Shown here piece by piece: positions 53,764 to 62,603 of a DNA stretch of 64,000 nt (position 1 is its first letter; each line of letters begins with the position of its first letter). Both the position numbers and the translations under genes were made by a program. Source of the DNA: Borrelia hispanica CRI. GTDB lineage: Bacteria; Spirochaetota; Spirochaetia; Borreliales; Borreliaceae. The notes beneath the pieces were generated by a model, which was not told where the DNA came from, ran no database searches, and was given only the letters and a program-made list of their open reading frames with translations. Where the stretch lies: assembly GCF_000500065.1 (NCBI RefSeq), contig NZ_AYOU01000159.1:1-64000 (forward strand). Reading direction: 5' to 3'.

Positions 53764-54834
53764 ATGAAAGTATTAGGTTTAATATTTTATTTGTTGTGTG
53801 TAATATATATGAGTTCTTGTAGATATTGGCCTTTAGAGGAGAGAATGGCGAGAGACTTTAACCAAAAAGATGAGGTTGGTGGTACACGTAATTTAAGAAA
53901 TTTGGGTAAATTAAATCAGTCAGCAGTGACAAATCTGTCATTTATAGATTCAGATTTATGGGATGAAATCTTTAATTATCCGGAAGATAGTGTTAAGAAT
54001 AGTGATTATGGGGAGCAAATAGTATTTCCAGAAAATGAATTTGATTTTCCGTTAGATGTAGAAAAACAACAGAGAATAGATGATTTTCAAGTCAATGATG
54101 CTAGAGAGGAGACTAATGATAGAGATGAAATTGATAAAGATAATTTAGAGAAGAGAGACAGGGGTTCTGGAAGTAAAATTTTAGAAGGAAGGGAAGTTGA
54201 ATTTAGAGATAATGTTGAGAATGATGATGGCGATTTGGGTGGTGAGAGAAAAGTTTATGATTATCTTTTGGAGAAAGTACAAACTTATAGTGCAAAGCTT
54301 TTAAATGAACGTGATCACTTTTATTTAACTAAATTATTCTCTAATATTCCTTTTGATAAAATCTCTTCAGATTTTAGTTCTGAGGAAAAGCAGGATAAAG
54401 TTTATGCAGGATTAGGATATAATGTTGGTCTTATTGAAAGATTGGGTACTTTATTTGATAAGTTATTGTTAACAAATATTTCTAATGGAATTTTAGAGGT
54501 CTTTGATGATGTGTTATCAGTTTTAACTGAACTATCACAATATCCCAAAGATTCTTTAGAGCTTTTAAATGAAGAAATTCTGGCAAATATTAGAGAACAA
54601 GATATTGACATTAAGCGTATTAGTGATGCTTTGGATAATATTGTTCAAGTAAAAGAAGAACTTGTTGAGGATATTAGGAATAATATAGAATCGTTGGGCT
54701 CTATTGATGATGAGAGTGAGATAATATCTTTATTAAAAGAGGATTTTGGAAGGGGTAAATATAAGCTGAAAATTAGTGCTTTAAGAGAGGTTGCTATGTT
54801 AATTTCAAATTTGGTTGTAAATATTAAACATTAA
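53764..54834 (+). CDS. CRASP-1/PFam54-like lipoprotein with long acidic linker
   Basis: AAGGAAGGAG precedes the ATG. The 356-residue product has lipobox YMSSC (Cys19) and a linker of about 140 residues rich in Asp, Glu, Asn and Arg. The domain lies at about 165-356: SNIPFDKISSDFSS, DKVYAGLGYNVGLIERLGTLF, VFDDVLSVLTELSQY, VKEELVEDIRNNIESL. The long tether would hold the domain far from the membrane. A strong terminator overlaps its stop codon. Confidence 0.7.
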   Translation: MKVLGLIFYLLCVIYMSSCRYWPLEERMARDFNQKDEVGGTRNLRNLGKLNQSAVTNLSFIDSDLWDEIFNYPEDSVKNSDYGEQIVFPENEFDFPLDVEKQQRIDDFQVNDAREETNDRDEIDKDNLEKRDRGSGSKILEGREVEFRDNVENDDGDLGGERKVYDYLLEKVQTYSAKLLNERDHFYLTKLFSNIPFDKISSDFSSEEKQDKVYAGLGYNVGLIERLGTLFDKLLLTNISNGILEVFDDVLSVLTELSQYPKDSLELLNEEILANIREQDIDIKRISDALDNIVQVKEELVEDIRNNIESLGSIDDESEIISLLKEDFGRGKYKLKISALREVAMLISNLVVNIKH

Positions 54835-54859
54835 ATGGGCTATAAGCCCATTTAATGTT
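54827..54859 (+). terminator. Strong intrinsic terminator overlapping the stop codon
   Basis: AACATTAAATGGGC pairs perfectly with GCCCATTTAATGTT around a 5-base loop, followed by TTTGTTTATT. The stop codon at 54832-54834 lies in the left arm. Confidence 0.85.
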
Positions 54860-55070
54860 TTTGTTTATTATTTTGTTATTTTATTATTTGCGGAATATTA
54901 AAAAATTTTCTTTAGTTTTTTGCATTAAAAGTTATAGTATTCCTTGAATTTTGATGAAATTATGCATAGATTAAATTATTACAATATTATATTGTATATA
55001 AATATATATTATATATCTTATTATATTGGTTACTATATAGTATATTAATTGTAATAGGGAGAAGAAACGT

Positions 55071-55811
55071 ATGAAATTATTTGGTTTATTGACAGGGACT
55101 CTGGTTTATAGTGTGGGAAGTATTGCAAAAAATCGACCTGTTAGAAAGGTATTTGATTTAAAACGTAATACAAGTAGTGGTAATGTACGTGTGCAAGGGT
55201 CTTTTAATATTAGTGATAAAGAGCAGATTTTTTATACTCTAAAGACAAGAGTGATTGCTTACAGAGAAGAAATTAATGGTTTACATTCGCAATTTAATTT
55301 AAGTGAATTGTTGTTAAATATTCCTTTTAAAAAAATCTCACCAGATTTTGCCGATTCGGATAAGCAGTATAAAATTTATTCTAGTTTGGGATATGATATT
55401 GAGATTATTAAACAATTAGGAAATGTATTAAATAAGCTTGATTTTAATAGTCCGCATTTCATTAATATTGATGCTGATGTTGCTTATAAATTATTAAGCT
55501 TTTTAAGTAATATTACAGATTATGCTAAAACACTTGTTAATTATTATTTAAGTGATGAAACTTTACTCCATATTAAATCTAGCAAAGATAAATCGCGAAT
55601 TACTGAGATTTATAATCATTTGGAAGACTTTATTACTTTAAGGGAAAATTGTATGTCTAAAATTAAGTTACAAGTAGCATACTTAGAATCAAAAATTACT
55701 AGAGAGTCCGTATTGACAGGGATGAAGGAAATGGTTGCTTATGAGGGTGAAATTGGGCAGGATATAAATTTAATGAGTAATATTGCAATTACAATTTGGA
55801 GTCTTAGTTAA
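55071..55811 (+). CDS. CRASP-1/PFam54-like protein with non-lipoprotein leader
   Basis: The ATG follows AGGGAGAAGAAACGT. The 246-residue product starts MKLFGLLTGTLVYSVGSIAKN: a short leader with no cysteine, so it is not a lipoprotein; cleavage after SIA is possible. The domain is complete: LNIPFKKISPDFAD, YKIYSSLGYDIEIIKQLGNVL, YKLLSFLSNITDYAKTLV, YLSDETLLHIKSS, LRENCMSKIKLQVAYLESK. Confidence 0.65.
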   Translation: MKLFGLLTGTLVYSVGSIAKNRPVRKVFDLKRNTSSGNVRVQGSFNISDKEQIFYTLKTRVIAYREEINGLHSQFNLSELLLNIPFKKISPDFADSDKQYKIYSSLGYDIEIIKQLGNVLNKLDFNSPHFINIDADVAYKLLSFLSNITDYAKTLVNYYLSDETLLHIKSSKDKSRITEIYNHLEDFITLRENCMSKIKLQVAYLESKITRESVLTGMKEMVAYEGEIGQDINLMSNIAITIWSLS

Positions 55812-56044
55812 AACGTTGGTTTATTGATGTTTAAAATTAAAATTTATTAAATATAATTTATATGTAAATGAATAGTGTGTATATAATAAAGTTTATTTAT
55901 TATTCTATTAATTTTTAATTTTGTTTATTATTATTTAATAATCTCATACTTATTATTTTTTTGTAATATATGTTATATTATAAATGATGCTATATTATAT
56001 TAATTACAATATGATAATAAGCTTAAATAAAAGGGGGGTGATTT

Positions 56045-56929
56045 ATGAGAGTAATGGGAATGTATTTTTTGTTTTGCTTGATTATGATATCTTGTAGTAA
56101 CGATCTTTTAGAGGATTTAAGAAAAAACCCGAAGTTGGAGGGGCAATTGAATGTTGGAGGTAGAGCTGTTTATGTTTTGGGGAAATTGGATAATAGGGGT
56201 AGTGTTGGTAAAGCAGGTAGTACAGTTGATGGGTCAACAAATGGTGGCAGTCCTGGTCCAGTGGAAGTGACGATTAATGGTTCAGAACAAGGCTTAATGG
56301 ATGAGCTTTATAATATGCTTTTAAATAAAACGGCGGGTTATAAAGCTAAACTTGTAGATGAGGCTTCTCAAAGTAATATGTCTCGTAATCCATATAATAT
56401 TCCTTTTAGTAAAATAGATTTACGATATGATGATTTAAAACGACAATCAGATTTTTATGCTGGATTAGGATATGATGTTCAGGCTATTAATGATCTGAGT
56501 TTTATATTCAGTAATTTGAATTTAGAAAAAGAAATGCCCTCGGATGACAGATCTACTAAAGGTAAAAATGATGAGTGGATGCTTGCTTATAACTTGCTTG
56601 TTCTTGTGTGGCAAGTTGGGTATTATTCTGAAAAATTTATGAGTTATTTAGATAGTGCAAGCCTTAATAAATTTTATAGGGATAAAAATAAAGAAAAGCT
56701 TTTGTCAATTAGTAAGTGTTTCGATGAGTTTGTTAAAGTTAGATCTCATGCTGTAGAGACTATAAAAAAAGAATTGGCATTATTAAAATCATTAGTGAAG
56801 AGAGAAGAATTTTTAGATAGAATGAAAGCAACACTTGGTTTAGTTGACGGTTATGAGAACACTATTCAGTCAGTATCTTATGAAATCGTCTCATTAGAAG
56901 GACAATTATTAAGATTGAAGAATAGTTAA
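56045..56929 (+). CDS. CRASP-1/PFam54-like lipoprotein
   Basis: AAAGGGGGGTGATTT precedes the ATG. The 294-residue product has lipobox IMISC (Cys17) and a Gly/Ser/Asn-rich linker (about 35-85, including STVDGSTNGGSPG). The domain reads YNIPFSKIDLRYDD, SDFYAGLGYDVQAINDLSFIF, a loop with Asp/Lys/Glu, MLAYNLLVLVWQVGYYSEKF, VRSHAVETIKKELALLKSL. The Gly-rich linker differs from both the acidic and the collagen-like tethers of other members. Confidence 0.7.
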   Translation: MRVMGMYFLFCLIMISCSNDLLEDLRKNPKLEGQLNVGGRAVYVLGKLDNRGSVGKAGSTVDGSTNGGSPGPVEVTINGSEQGLMDELYNMLLNKTAGYKAKLVDEASQSNMSRNPYNIPFSKIDLRYDDLKRQSDFYAGLGYDVQAINDLSFIFSNLNLEKEMPSDDRSTKGKNDEWMLAYNLLVLVWQVGYYSEKFMSYLDSASLNKFYRDKNKEKLLSISKCFDEFVKVRSHAVETIKKELALLKSLVKREEFLDRMKATLGLVDGYENTIQSVSYEIVSLEGQLLRLKNS

Positions 56930-56936
56930 ATTAAAG

Positions 56937-56975
56937 AAAAATCTTGAGATTTTTAATTGGAATCCCAAGATTTTT
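56937..56975 (+). terminator. Intrinsic terminator
   Basis: AAAAATCTTG pairs with CAAGATTTTT; one mismatch then GATT/AATC extends the stem. It is followed by more T residues and lies just after the stop at 56929. Confidence 0.75.
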
Positions 56976-57131
56976 TTTAAATTTATAATTAAATCTCAAA
57001 TAACAAAAAGTAAAAAAATATTAGCAAAATTTTCTTCTTTTTATATAAATCATTTAGTAAATATCATTATATTGCGTTATATTGAGTGGTAAATATTGGT
57101 TGGTGTAAACGCTAAGGGAAAGGAGAAGTTT

Positions 57132-58175
57132 ATGCAAGGATTGGGTATAATTTTATATGCATTTGGTATGATATCTTGTAAGCAACTTAAATTGTCAGAA
57201 ATTACCAGTTTTTTAGATATGCATCAATCAAAAGATAATTTAAAAAATTATTCACTTGAAAAAACACTTAATCAAACAGATTTAAAGGATCAAAAATCTT
57301 CAGTTTTGGGTGAAGTAAAACTTGAATCAAAAGAGATTGTATCAAAAGACAGCGATTCAACCAAAGTTATTGCAGAATCTCTAGATTTAAGTAAGAAGGT
57401 TTTAGAGAAGGATGTTTCAGATAAAAAAGTTGGGGATAGAGTGTTTGGAGATAATAAATCTGCAAACAATAAAAAGAGTGATGCTAAGAAACTTGAAAGT
57501 AAAAGTAAGTTTAGATCAAATTTAAAGATTGATGGAAAAGTAAAGTTATTAATTCCTAAAAAAACAGCACAAGAAGTGTATGCTGCATTTGAATCTAGAG
57601 TATTAAAGTATAAATCAAAACTTATACATGAACGCAGACGATTTAATCCAAGGCATTATTCGTTAAGTATTCCTTTTAAAAAGGTGTCACCAATTTTTAC
57701 TTCTGCAGAGCAACAAGCAGATATTTATGCTGCTTTGGGGAGTGATGTTAAAGTTATTACGGGACTAGAGAGAATATTAAATAATTTGGATTTAAAAGAT
57801 CCTGCTCTTTATTCTTATGGTGATACAAAAGTTGCAGCTCATTTATTTAATCTATTATTAAATATTTCAAATTATACAAGAAAACTTGTCAATAATCATT
57901 TAAATACTGCAAATTTAGATCGAATTAAGAATAGTAAGAGCGTGGAAGATATAATTGCACTTAATGATCTCTTAGAAAAATTTATGATAGAGAGAGACAA
58001 TGCAGTAAAGATAATTCAAGAACAAATACTCTCATTAGCATCGAAAGATAAAAAAGAAGTGTTGAGTGGGTTAAAACAAACTATTGGGCTTGAGAATAAT
58101 TCTAGTAGAGAGATTCAGCATGCATCTTATTCTATTATAGGAATGGTGACTCGCATAGCATATTTAGTAAAATAA
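57132..58175 (+). CDS. CRASP-1/PFam54-like lipoprotein with Lys/Ser-rich linker
   Basis: The ATG at 57132 follows AAAGGAGAAGTTT; the upstream in-frame ATG at 57096 gives no leader at its start. The 347-residue product has lipobox GMISC (Cys16), a linker of about 120 residues rich in Lys, Ser and Asp, and a domain with LSIPFKKVSPIFTS, ADIYAALGSDVKVITGLERIL, AAHLFNLLLNISNYTRKLV, HLNTANLDRIKNSKS, IERDNAVKIIQEQILSLASK. It is a close relative of the 55071 product in the domain. Confidence 0.7.
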   Translation: MQGLGIILYAFGMISCKQLKLSEITSFLDMHQSKDNLKNYSLEKTLNQTDLKDQKSSVLGEVKLESKEIVSKDSDSTKVIAESLDLSKKVLEKDVSDKKVGDRVFGDNKSANNKKSDAKKLESKSKFRSNLKIDGKVKLLIPKKTAQEVYAAFESRVLKYKSKLIHERRRFNPRHYSLSIPFKKVSPIFTSAEQQADIYAALGSDVKVITGLERILNNLDLKDPALYSYGDTKVAAHLFNLLLNISNYTRKLVNNHLNTANLDRIKNSKSVEDIIALNDLLEKFMIERDNAVKIIQEQILSLASKDKKEVLSGLKQTIGLENNSSREIQHASYSIIGMVTRIAYLVK

Positions 58176-58194
58176 TTTTTCAATATCCTATATA

Positions 58195-58231
58195 AATAAT
58201 GGCTACTTCTAATTTAGAGGTAGCTATTATT
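58195..58231 (+). terminator. Intrinsic terminator
   Basis: AATAATGGCTACTTCT pairs with AGAGGTAGCTATTATT with two G-T pairs, loop of 5, followed by TAATTAAGTTT. It lies 20 bases after the stop at 58175. Confidence 0.7.
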
Positions 58232-58490
58232 TAATTAAGTTTATGAGTAATTTTTATTTATTAAAATTTACAATTAATTATATTTTTTAAAATAAGTATC
58301 CTGTTGTTTGTTTTTTTGATATATATTGTCTTTTGTATTAGATTAATATCTATAAAATTTATTTTTTTAAAGTTTAAATTGATTATTATTTGTGATAATA
58401 CTTTATATTGTAATTAATATTAAAACTTATTAATTATTATAGTATTACTATTATTATTATTATCATGTAATTTTAAAAAAGGAGAATTGT

Positions 58491-58670
58491 GTGAAACAAA
58501 TAGGTGTTTTGTTATTTATAATATGTGTACTGTATGTGTTATGTATACTCAGTATTTTGTCTTGTAAGCAGGATATTGCTGAGAACTTGCAACAAGATGA
58601 CATATTGAGATTAAACAAAATTAATTTAAATTCAACTAACAATAAAAGGCACTCTTATTGGCTATCTTGA
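58491..58670 (+). pseudogene. Truncated lipoprotein gene, 59 codons
   Basis: GTG at 58491 with AAAAGGAG upstream. The frame encodes a long leader ending LSILSC (Cys25), then KQDIAENLQQDDILRLNK and a stop at 58668. It has the leader of a full array member but no CRASP-like domain, and the DNA after the stop holds none. It could be a minimal lipoprotein, but a truncated gene is more likely. Confidence 0.55.
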
Positions 58671-59059
58671 AATTAAAATATAAGACATTTATTTAAATAT
58701 TATAAAGTTTGAAATTCTATTTTGATTTCTATTTTGAGTATATCTATTAATATTTTATTTGTTTATATTGAGAGTCTGATATTAAAGATAGGCTAATTGA
58801 TCATTATGTATATTAATGTAATATATCCCAATTAATTGATTAATCAATTAATTGGGTATTTTAATATTGATTATAGTAAGAAATATGCATAAATATCATT
58901 TAATATATTGTTTTAATTATTTTGATAATTTGTGTTATAATGATTATAAACTAATACTTCTTATTGTTTTAAACTGATTATACTTAGATAATAAGTATTG
59001 ATATATTAATGTTCTATTAATGTATTTTTAGTTATATAGGAGAAGTGAGGAGTGGTTGA
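58671..59059. other. Intergenic region with a 30-bp perfect palindrome
   Basis: 389 bases of AT-rich DNA. The palindrome lies at 58827-58856. A GTTATAAT sequence near 58933-58940 may be the -10 region of the collagen-like lipoprotein operon that follows. Confidence 0.5.
58827..58856. terminator. Perfect 30-bp palindrome, possible terminator
   Basis: The half CCCAATTAATTGATT is followed directly by its reverse complement. In RNA it can fold into a hairpin, followed by TATTTTAA, so it may end the transcript of the truncated gene 160 bases upstream. As DNA it could also be a dyad binding site. Confidence 0.5.
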
Positions 59060-59836
59060 ATGAAATTTATATGTATGATAATGAGTATTACATTTGGTGT
59101 TTTGTTATTTATGGGTTGTGATGCTACAGGCCCTTCAGGTCCAATGGGGCTTGCAGGAGGTGATGGGGTTGATGGGAAACCGGGTAAGGCTGGACGAGGT
59201 GATCTTGCGATTTTGTATATGAATTTTTTTAATCTGAGTAGGTCATATAATGCTAATAAAGAAAAATTTGATCCTGCAGTTAATAATTTTGATGCTGAAG
59301 CTTTTTTTTCTCATAGTGTATTTGAAGATAAATTTTCGGATAGTAATGTTGAGAAAAGACATGATTTTTATGCTAGCTTAAAATATAACATTGAGGATAT
59401 TAAGGTAGTAGAAAAAGTTGTAGAGATATTGGTGAGTAGTAAGGATGAAATAATTAGTAGTAATGCTTTACATCTATTGAATGTTTTAGTTGATAGTGCT
59501 CAATATGTAAAATCAGTTTTGTCTGCATTGGAACTTAATTTGGGTGTATTAAATGAAATCGATGATGTTGCAGGTATTAGCGACCTTAATATTATGTTAA
59601 TGATGATGTGGACGGGGAGAGAAAAGGTAATAGATGATATTAGATTTTTGTTTAGTATGTTAAAGGGACATATCAGTGTTGAAAATCCAAATATGCGTAA
59701 TATTATGGATTCATTAAATGTAATTATTACTAAATCAGGAAATATTTATAAACAAGTTAATTTAGGTTTTGATAGTTTGGCTAGTTTAAAAGATGCAATT
59801 TTAAATAAAATAAGAAATTTAACACTAAGAGTTTAG
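59060..59836 (+). CDS. Collagen-like, CRASP-1/PFam54-like lipoprotein (1 of 3)
   Basis: The 258-residue product has leader MKFICMIMSITFGVLLFMGC (Cys20). Three residues later begins an unbroken run of eight Gly-X-Y triplets (about 24-47: GPS, GPM, GLA, GGD, GVD, GKP, GKA, GRG), then the domain. The domain has NFDAEAFFSHSVFED in place of the IPF motif and HDFYASLKYNIEDIKVVEKVV, then LLNVLVDSAQYVKSVL and TGREKVIDDIRFLFSML. The next gene starts 30 bases on, so three such genes form an operon. The triplets may let the proteins trimerise as a stalk. Confidence 0.75.
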   Translation: MKFICMIMSITFGVLLFMGCDATGPSGPMGLAGGDGVDGKPGKAGRGDLAILYMNFFNLSRSYNANKEKFDPAVNNFDAEAFFSHSVFEDKFSDSNVEKRHDFYASLKYNIEDIKVVEKVVEILVSSKDEIISSNALHLLNVLVDSAQYVKSVLSALELNLGVLNEIDDVAGISDLNIMLMMMWTGREKVIDDIRFLFSMLKGHISVENPNMRNIMDSLNVIITKSGNIYKQVNLGFDSLASLKDAILNKIRNLTLRV

Positions 59837-59866
59837 TTTTTATAGATTCTTAAAATGGGAGTTTTG

Positions 59867-60628
59867 ATGAAAAGAATGTATGTATTAATATGTGTTGTAA
59901 ATTTTTTAGTGATATTGGGATGTGTTGGGCCTACTGGGATACAGGGTCTTAGGGGTCCTGATGGAAGAGATGGAGAGAAGGGACAGGATTATCATGGTGA
60001 TGTTGAATTGTTAATGTCAACCTTTTTAATCCTTAAGAGTTCTTATAATTATAATCTTGGTGATGTTGCAAAAATTAAAGATTCTATTGAAAAGTCTTCT
60101 ATATTTTCACATGTTGTATTTGAGGATAAATTTCAATCAGATAAAAATAAAGATTATATTTGTATTGCAGTAAAGAGTAATGAATTAGTTTTTGAGGATG
60201 TATTGAAGATTTTACGATTATTAGTAGGAGGTCGTAGTTCTACTTCTCAAGATCATAATGTTGCTAAAAAATTTTTGAATGTTCTAATAGATAGTGCCAG
60301 CTATATTGATGAGGTTATAAACTTAGATTTATTTACCCCTGATTTTAACTTAGATAGGTTGCGCAATTTTGACAAGTCTATTGTTTTTGAACTTAATTTT
60401 CTTTTGATAGGAATGTTAGACTTAAGAGAAAGTATTGTTAATGATATTAAAATATTACTTAAAAATCCAAATATTTCAAAATTGGGTTCATCAAGTCCTT
60501 CAAATCTTAAAGTTGAGTTAGCCCCGATTATTGATATTGGTGGTGATATTTATGAAAAAATTTATGGAAATAATTATAGCTTGCAAAGTTTGAAAGATCA
60601 AATTATTAAAATCAATACCAGTGTCTAG
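59867..60628 (+). CDS. Collagen-like, CRASP-1/PFam54-like lipoprotein (2 of 3)
   Basis: The ATG at 59867 has GGGA upstream; an in-frame ATG at 59855 is too close. The 253-residue product has lipobox VILGC (Cys19), one Val, then seven triplets (GPT, GIQ, GLR, GPD, GRD, GEK, GQD), then YHGDVELLM and the domain. The core motif is degenerate here (DYICIAVKSNELVFEDVLKIL), but the KSSIFSHVVFEDKFQSD segment matches the previous protein closely. Confidence 0.75.
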   Translation: MKRMYVLICVVNFLVILGCVGPTGIQGLRGPDGRDGEKGQDYHGDVELLMSTFLILKSSYNYNLGDVAKIKDSIEKSSIFSHVVFEDKFQSDKNKDYICIAVKSNELVFEDVLKILRLLVGGRSSTSQDHNVAKKFLNVLIDSASYIDEVINLDLFTPDFNLDRLRNFDKSIVFELNFLLIGMLDLRESIVNDIKILLKNPNISKLGSSSPSNLKVELAPIIDIGGDIYEKIYGNNYSLQSLKDQIIKINTSV

Positions 60629-60655
60629 TATGTTGAGGATGTAAAAGGGGTTTTT

Positions 60656-61444
60656 ATGAAAAAAATGTATGCAGTAATTTTTATTTTAATGTTGTTAGTA
60701 TTTGGATGTAAAACAGGAGAACGTGGTATAGCTGGATTTCTGGGTCATCATGGTAAAGATGGACTTAGTGGTCATGATGGAAGGAGTGATGTTGAGTTGC
60801 TTAAAGCAAATTACTTCAAATTTAAAAGAATGTGTCATGCCAATTATGAGTCATTTAAGTTACAAAAGAAAGATTTTGATAAAGAAATTCCATTTGACAA
60901 TATTATATTTGATAATGAATTTAAAACTGACAGCCAAAGAAATAGTATTTATGCTAGTTTAGATTATAATGTTGAAGATATTGAGATTTTAAAAAATCTA
61001 ATAGCTAGATTATTGGAATTTATTGATGAGGATAAGAAACAAAATATTAAAGCTTTATTATTTTCTTTAAGAGATATTGACCAATATGTTTCTGATGTTA
61101 TAACAGCAAGTGATGTTGTTATTAATGATTTTAATCTTGCTAATATTAAGAAAGGGAATAATATGGATATTGTTAGTTCACTTAATGCTATGTTTAGTGA
61201 ACTATCATATAGAAGGACAAGTGTAATTAAAGATATTAGAAATATTTTTAGTCGCGTAAAAAAATTTATGGAAGTTGCTTCTGCTGATCGTATATCAAGT
61301 ATTAATGGTAATATAAGGACCATTGGTTCGAATACAGGAATTATTTATAAAAAAATTCATGTGGGTGATGAGAGTCTTTTAGGGCTAAGAAATGATATTA
61401 TAAAAGAATTGGAGGAATTAAAAAGAACATTATGGTTAAAATGA
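60656..61444 (+). CDS. Collagen-like, CRASP-1/PFam54-like lipoprotein (3 of 3)
   Basis: AAAGGGGTTTTT precedes the ATG, 27 bases after the previous stop. The 262-residue product has lipobox LVFGC (Cys18), two residues, then eight triplets (GER, GIA, GFL, GHH, GKD, GLS, GHD, GRS), then DVELLKANYFKFKR. The domain is more typical than in its two neighbours: KEIPFDNIIFDNEFKTD, NSIYASLDYNVEDIEILKNLI, ALLFSLRDIDQYVSDVI, RRTSVIKDIRNIFSRVK. Confidence 0.75.
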   Translation: MKKMYAVIFILMLLVFGCKTGERGIAGFLGHHGKDGLSGHDGRSDVELLKANYFKFKRMCHANYESFKLQKKDFDKEIPFDNIIFDNEFKTDSQRNSIYASLDYNVEDIEILKNLIARLLEFIDEDKKQNIKALLFSLRDIDQYVSDVITASDVVINDFNLANIKKGNNMDIVSSLNAMFSELSYRRTSVIKDIRNIFSRVKKFMEVASADRISSINGNIRTIGSNTGIIYKKIHVGDESLLGLRNDIIKELEELKRTLWLK

Positions 61445-61582
61445 ATTTTAATTATAGTAAATTGTTATTCTTTGATTCTAGATGTATTTATATATTTGGT
61501 ATATTCTCTTTAGAAGTAGTATAATTACATTTAGTGGCTTTTCTATATGAGTTATACGAAATGCTGAGAAGGAGGGTATTTA

Positions 61583-62392
61583 ATGATAAAGATTTACGTA
61601 TTAATTTTTATGTTTTATGCCCTAGATTTATTTTTGGCGTGTAGGGTACATAATGATTCGTCGGATGATGTTGTTGTGATGAATTTTGATGATTTATCAC
61701 AAATTGGCAGCACGTCAGCTCCATCACAATTACCTCCGATTAGAGATAAATATCCTCAAGCAAATGTGGCTTATGATAAATTAATGAAAAGTTTATATGC
61801 TCTTAAGGCTTCTTATAGTGAAAATCGTGATGCTTTTTTGCCAGTTAAATTGCAATTTGACAATGGTATTTTTGGCAGACATAATATGGATTTTAGTGGT
61901 GATGAGTCAAAAGATGATGTTTATAGTAGTTTAAAGTATGATTCTTTGAGTATTGCAAATTTGAAAAAAGTGATAGAAACTTTAATATCTGCTAATCATG
62001 AAGATATTGTTTTAATGTTGTTGTACCGCTTGAGAGCTAGTTCTATCTATATAAGAGAAGTTATAGATGAAAATTATGGAATTTTTAGTCAGGATAATTT
62101 GAGTATGATGCGATGTAGTAATAATATAGCAGGTATTAATTTAATTAAGTCTTATTTGGATGAAATGCTGAAACTGCGAAATACTATTGTGAACGAAATT
62201 AAAAATATGCTAGATGGTGCAGTAGATGTTATAAATGATAATGATAAATTTTTACTTAAGTTAAATTTAGTTACTGATTCTCAAGGATATATTAGAGAAA
62301 TGATTAATGGTTTAAAAAGTCTTAGATATTTAAGAATTGAAGTTGAAAAAGAACTTGATAATTTAAAATTGTATTTATTAATGTCAAAATAA
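61583..62392 (+). CDS. CRASP-1/PFam54-like lipoprotein
   Basis: GAAGGAGG precedes the ATG. The 269-residue product has lipobox LFLAC (Cys20) and a Ser/Pro/Asp-rich linker without triplets. The domain is related to the collagen-like trio: FDNGIFGRHNMDFSGD, DDVYSSLKYDSLSIANLKKVI, LLYRLRASSIYIREVIDENYG, LRNTIVNEIKNMLDGAVDV. A TATAAT at about 61522, 140 bases after the trio, suggests a separate promoter. Confidence 0.7.
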   Translation: MIKIYVLIFMFYALDLFLACRVHNDSSDDVVVMNFDDLSQIGSTSAPSQLPPIRDKYPQANVAYDKLMKSLYALKASYSENRDAFLPVKLQFDNGIFGRHNMDFSGDESKDDVYSSLKYDSLSIANLKKVIETLISANHEDIVLMLLYRLRASSIYIREVIDENYGIFSQDNLSMMRCSNNIAGINLIKSYLDEMLKLRNTIVNEIKNMLDGAVDVINDNDKFLLKLNLVTDSQGYIREMINGLKSLRYLRIEVEKELDNLKLYLLMSK

Positions 62393-62603
62393 TTATTTTT
62401 TTTAATGTTTTTTTAAAGTTATGTATTTGATATTACTCTTTTAGTTAAAAGAGATTAACGCCTTTAATTAAATTAAAAATATTTATTATTATTAATTTAA
62501 TCTTTATTAATTAATAATAATGAAATATAATGTTTCAATGTATTTCATTACATATGTCATGGCATTGTTTTGTAGTATTTCTATATTAAAAGGAGCTATT
62601 TTG

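Noticed and set aside
58827-58856. Palindrome as a replicated telomere junction of a linear plasmid
   Set aside because: I do not see the conserved telomere boxes at their usual distances on both sides, and gene content is continuous across it.
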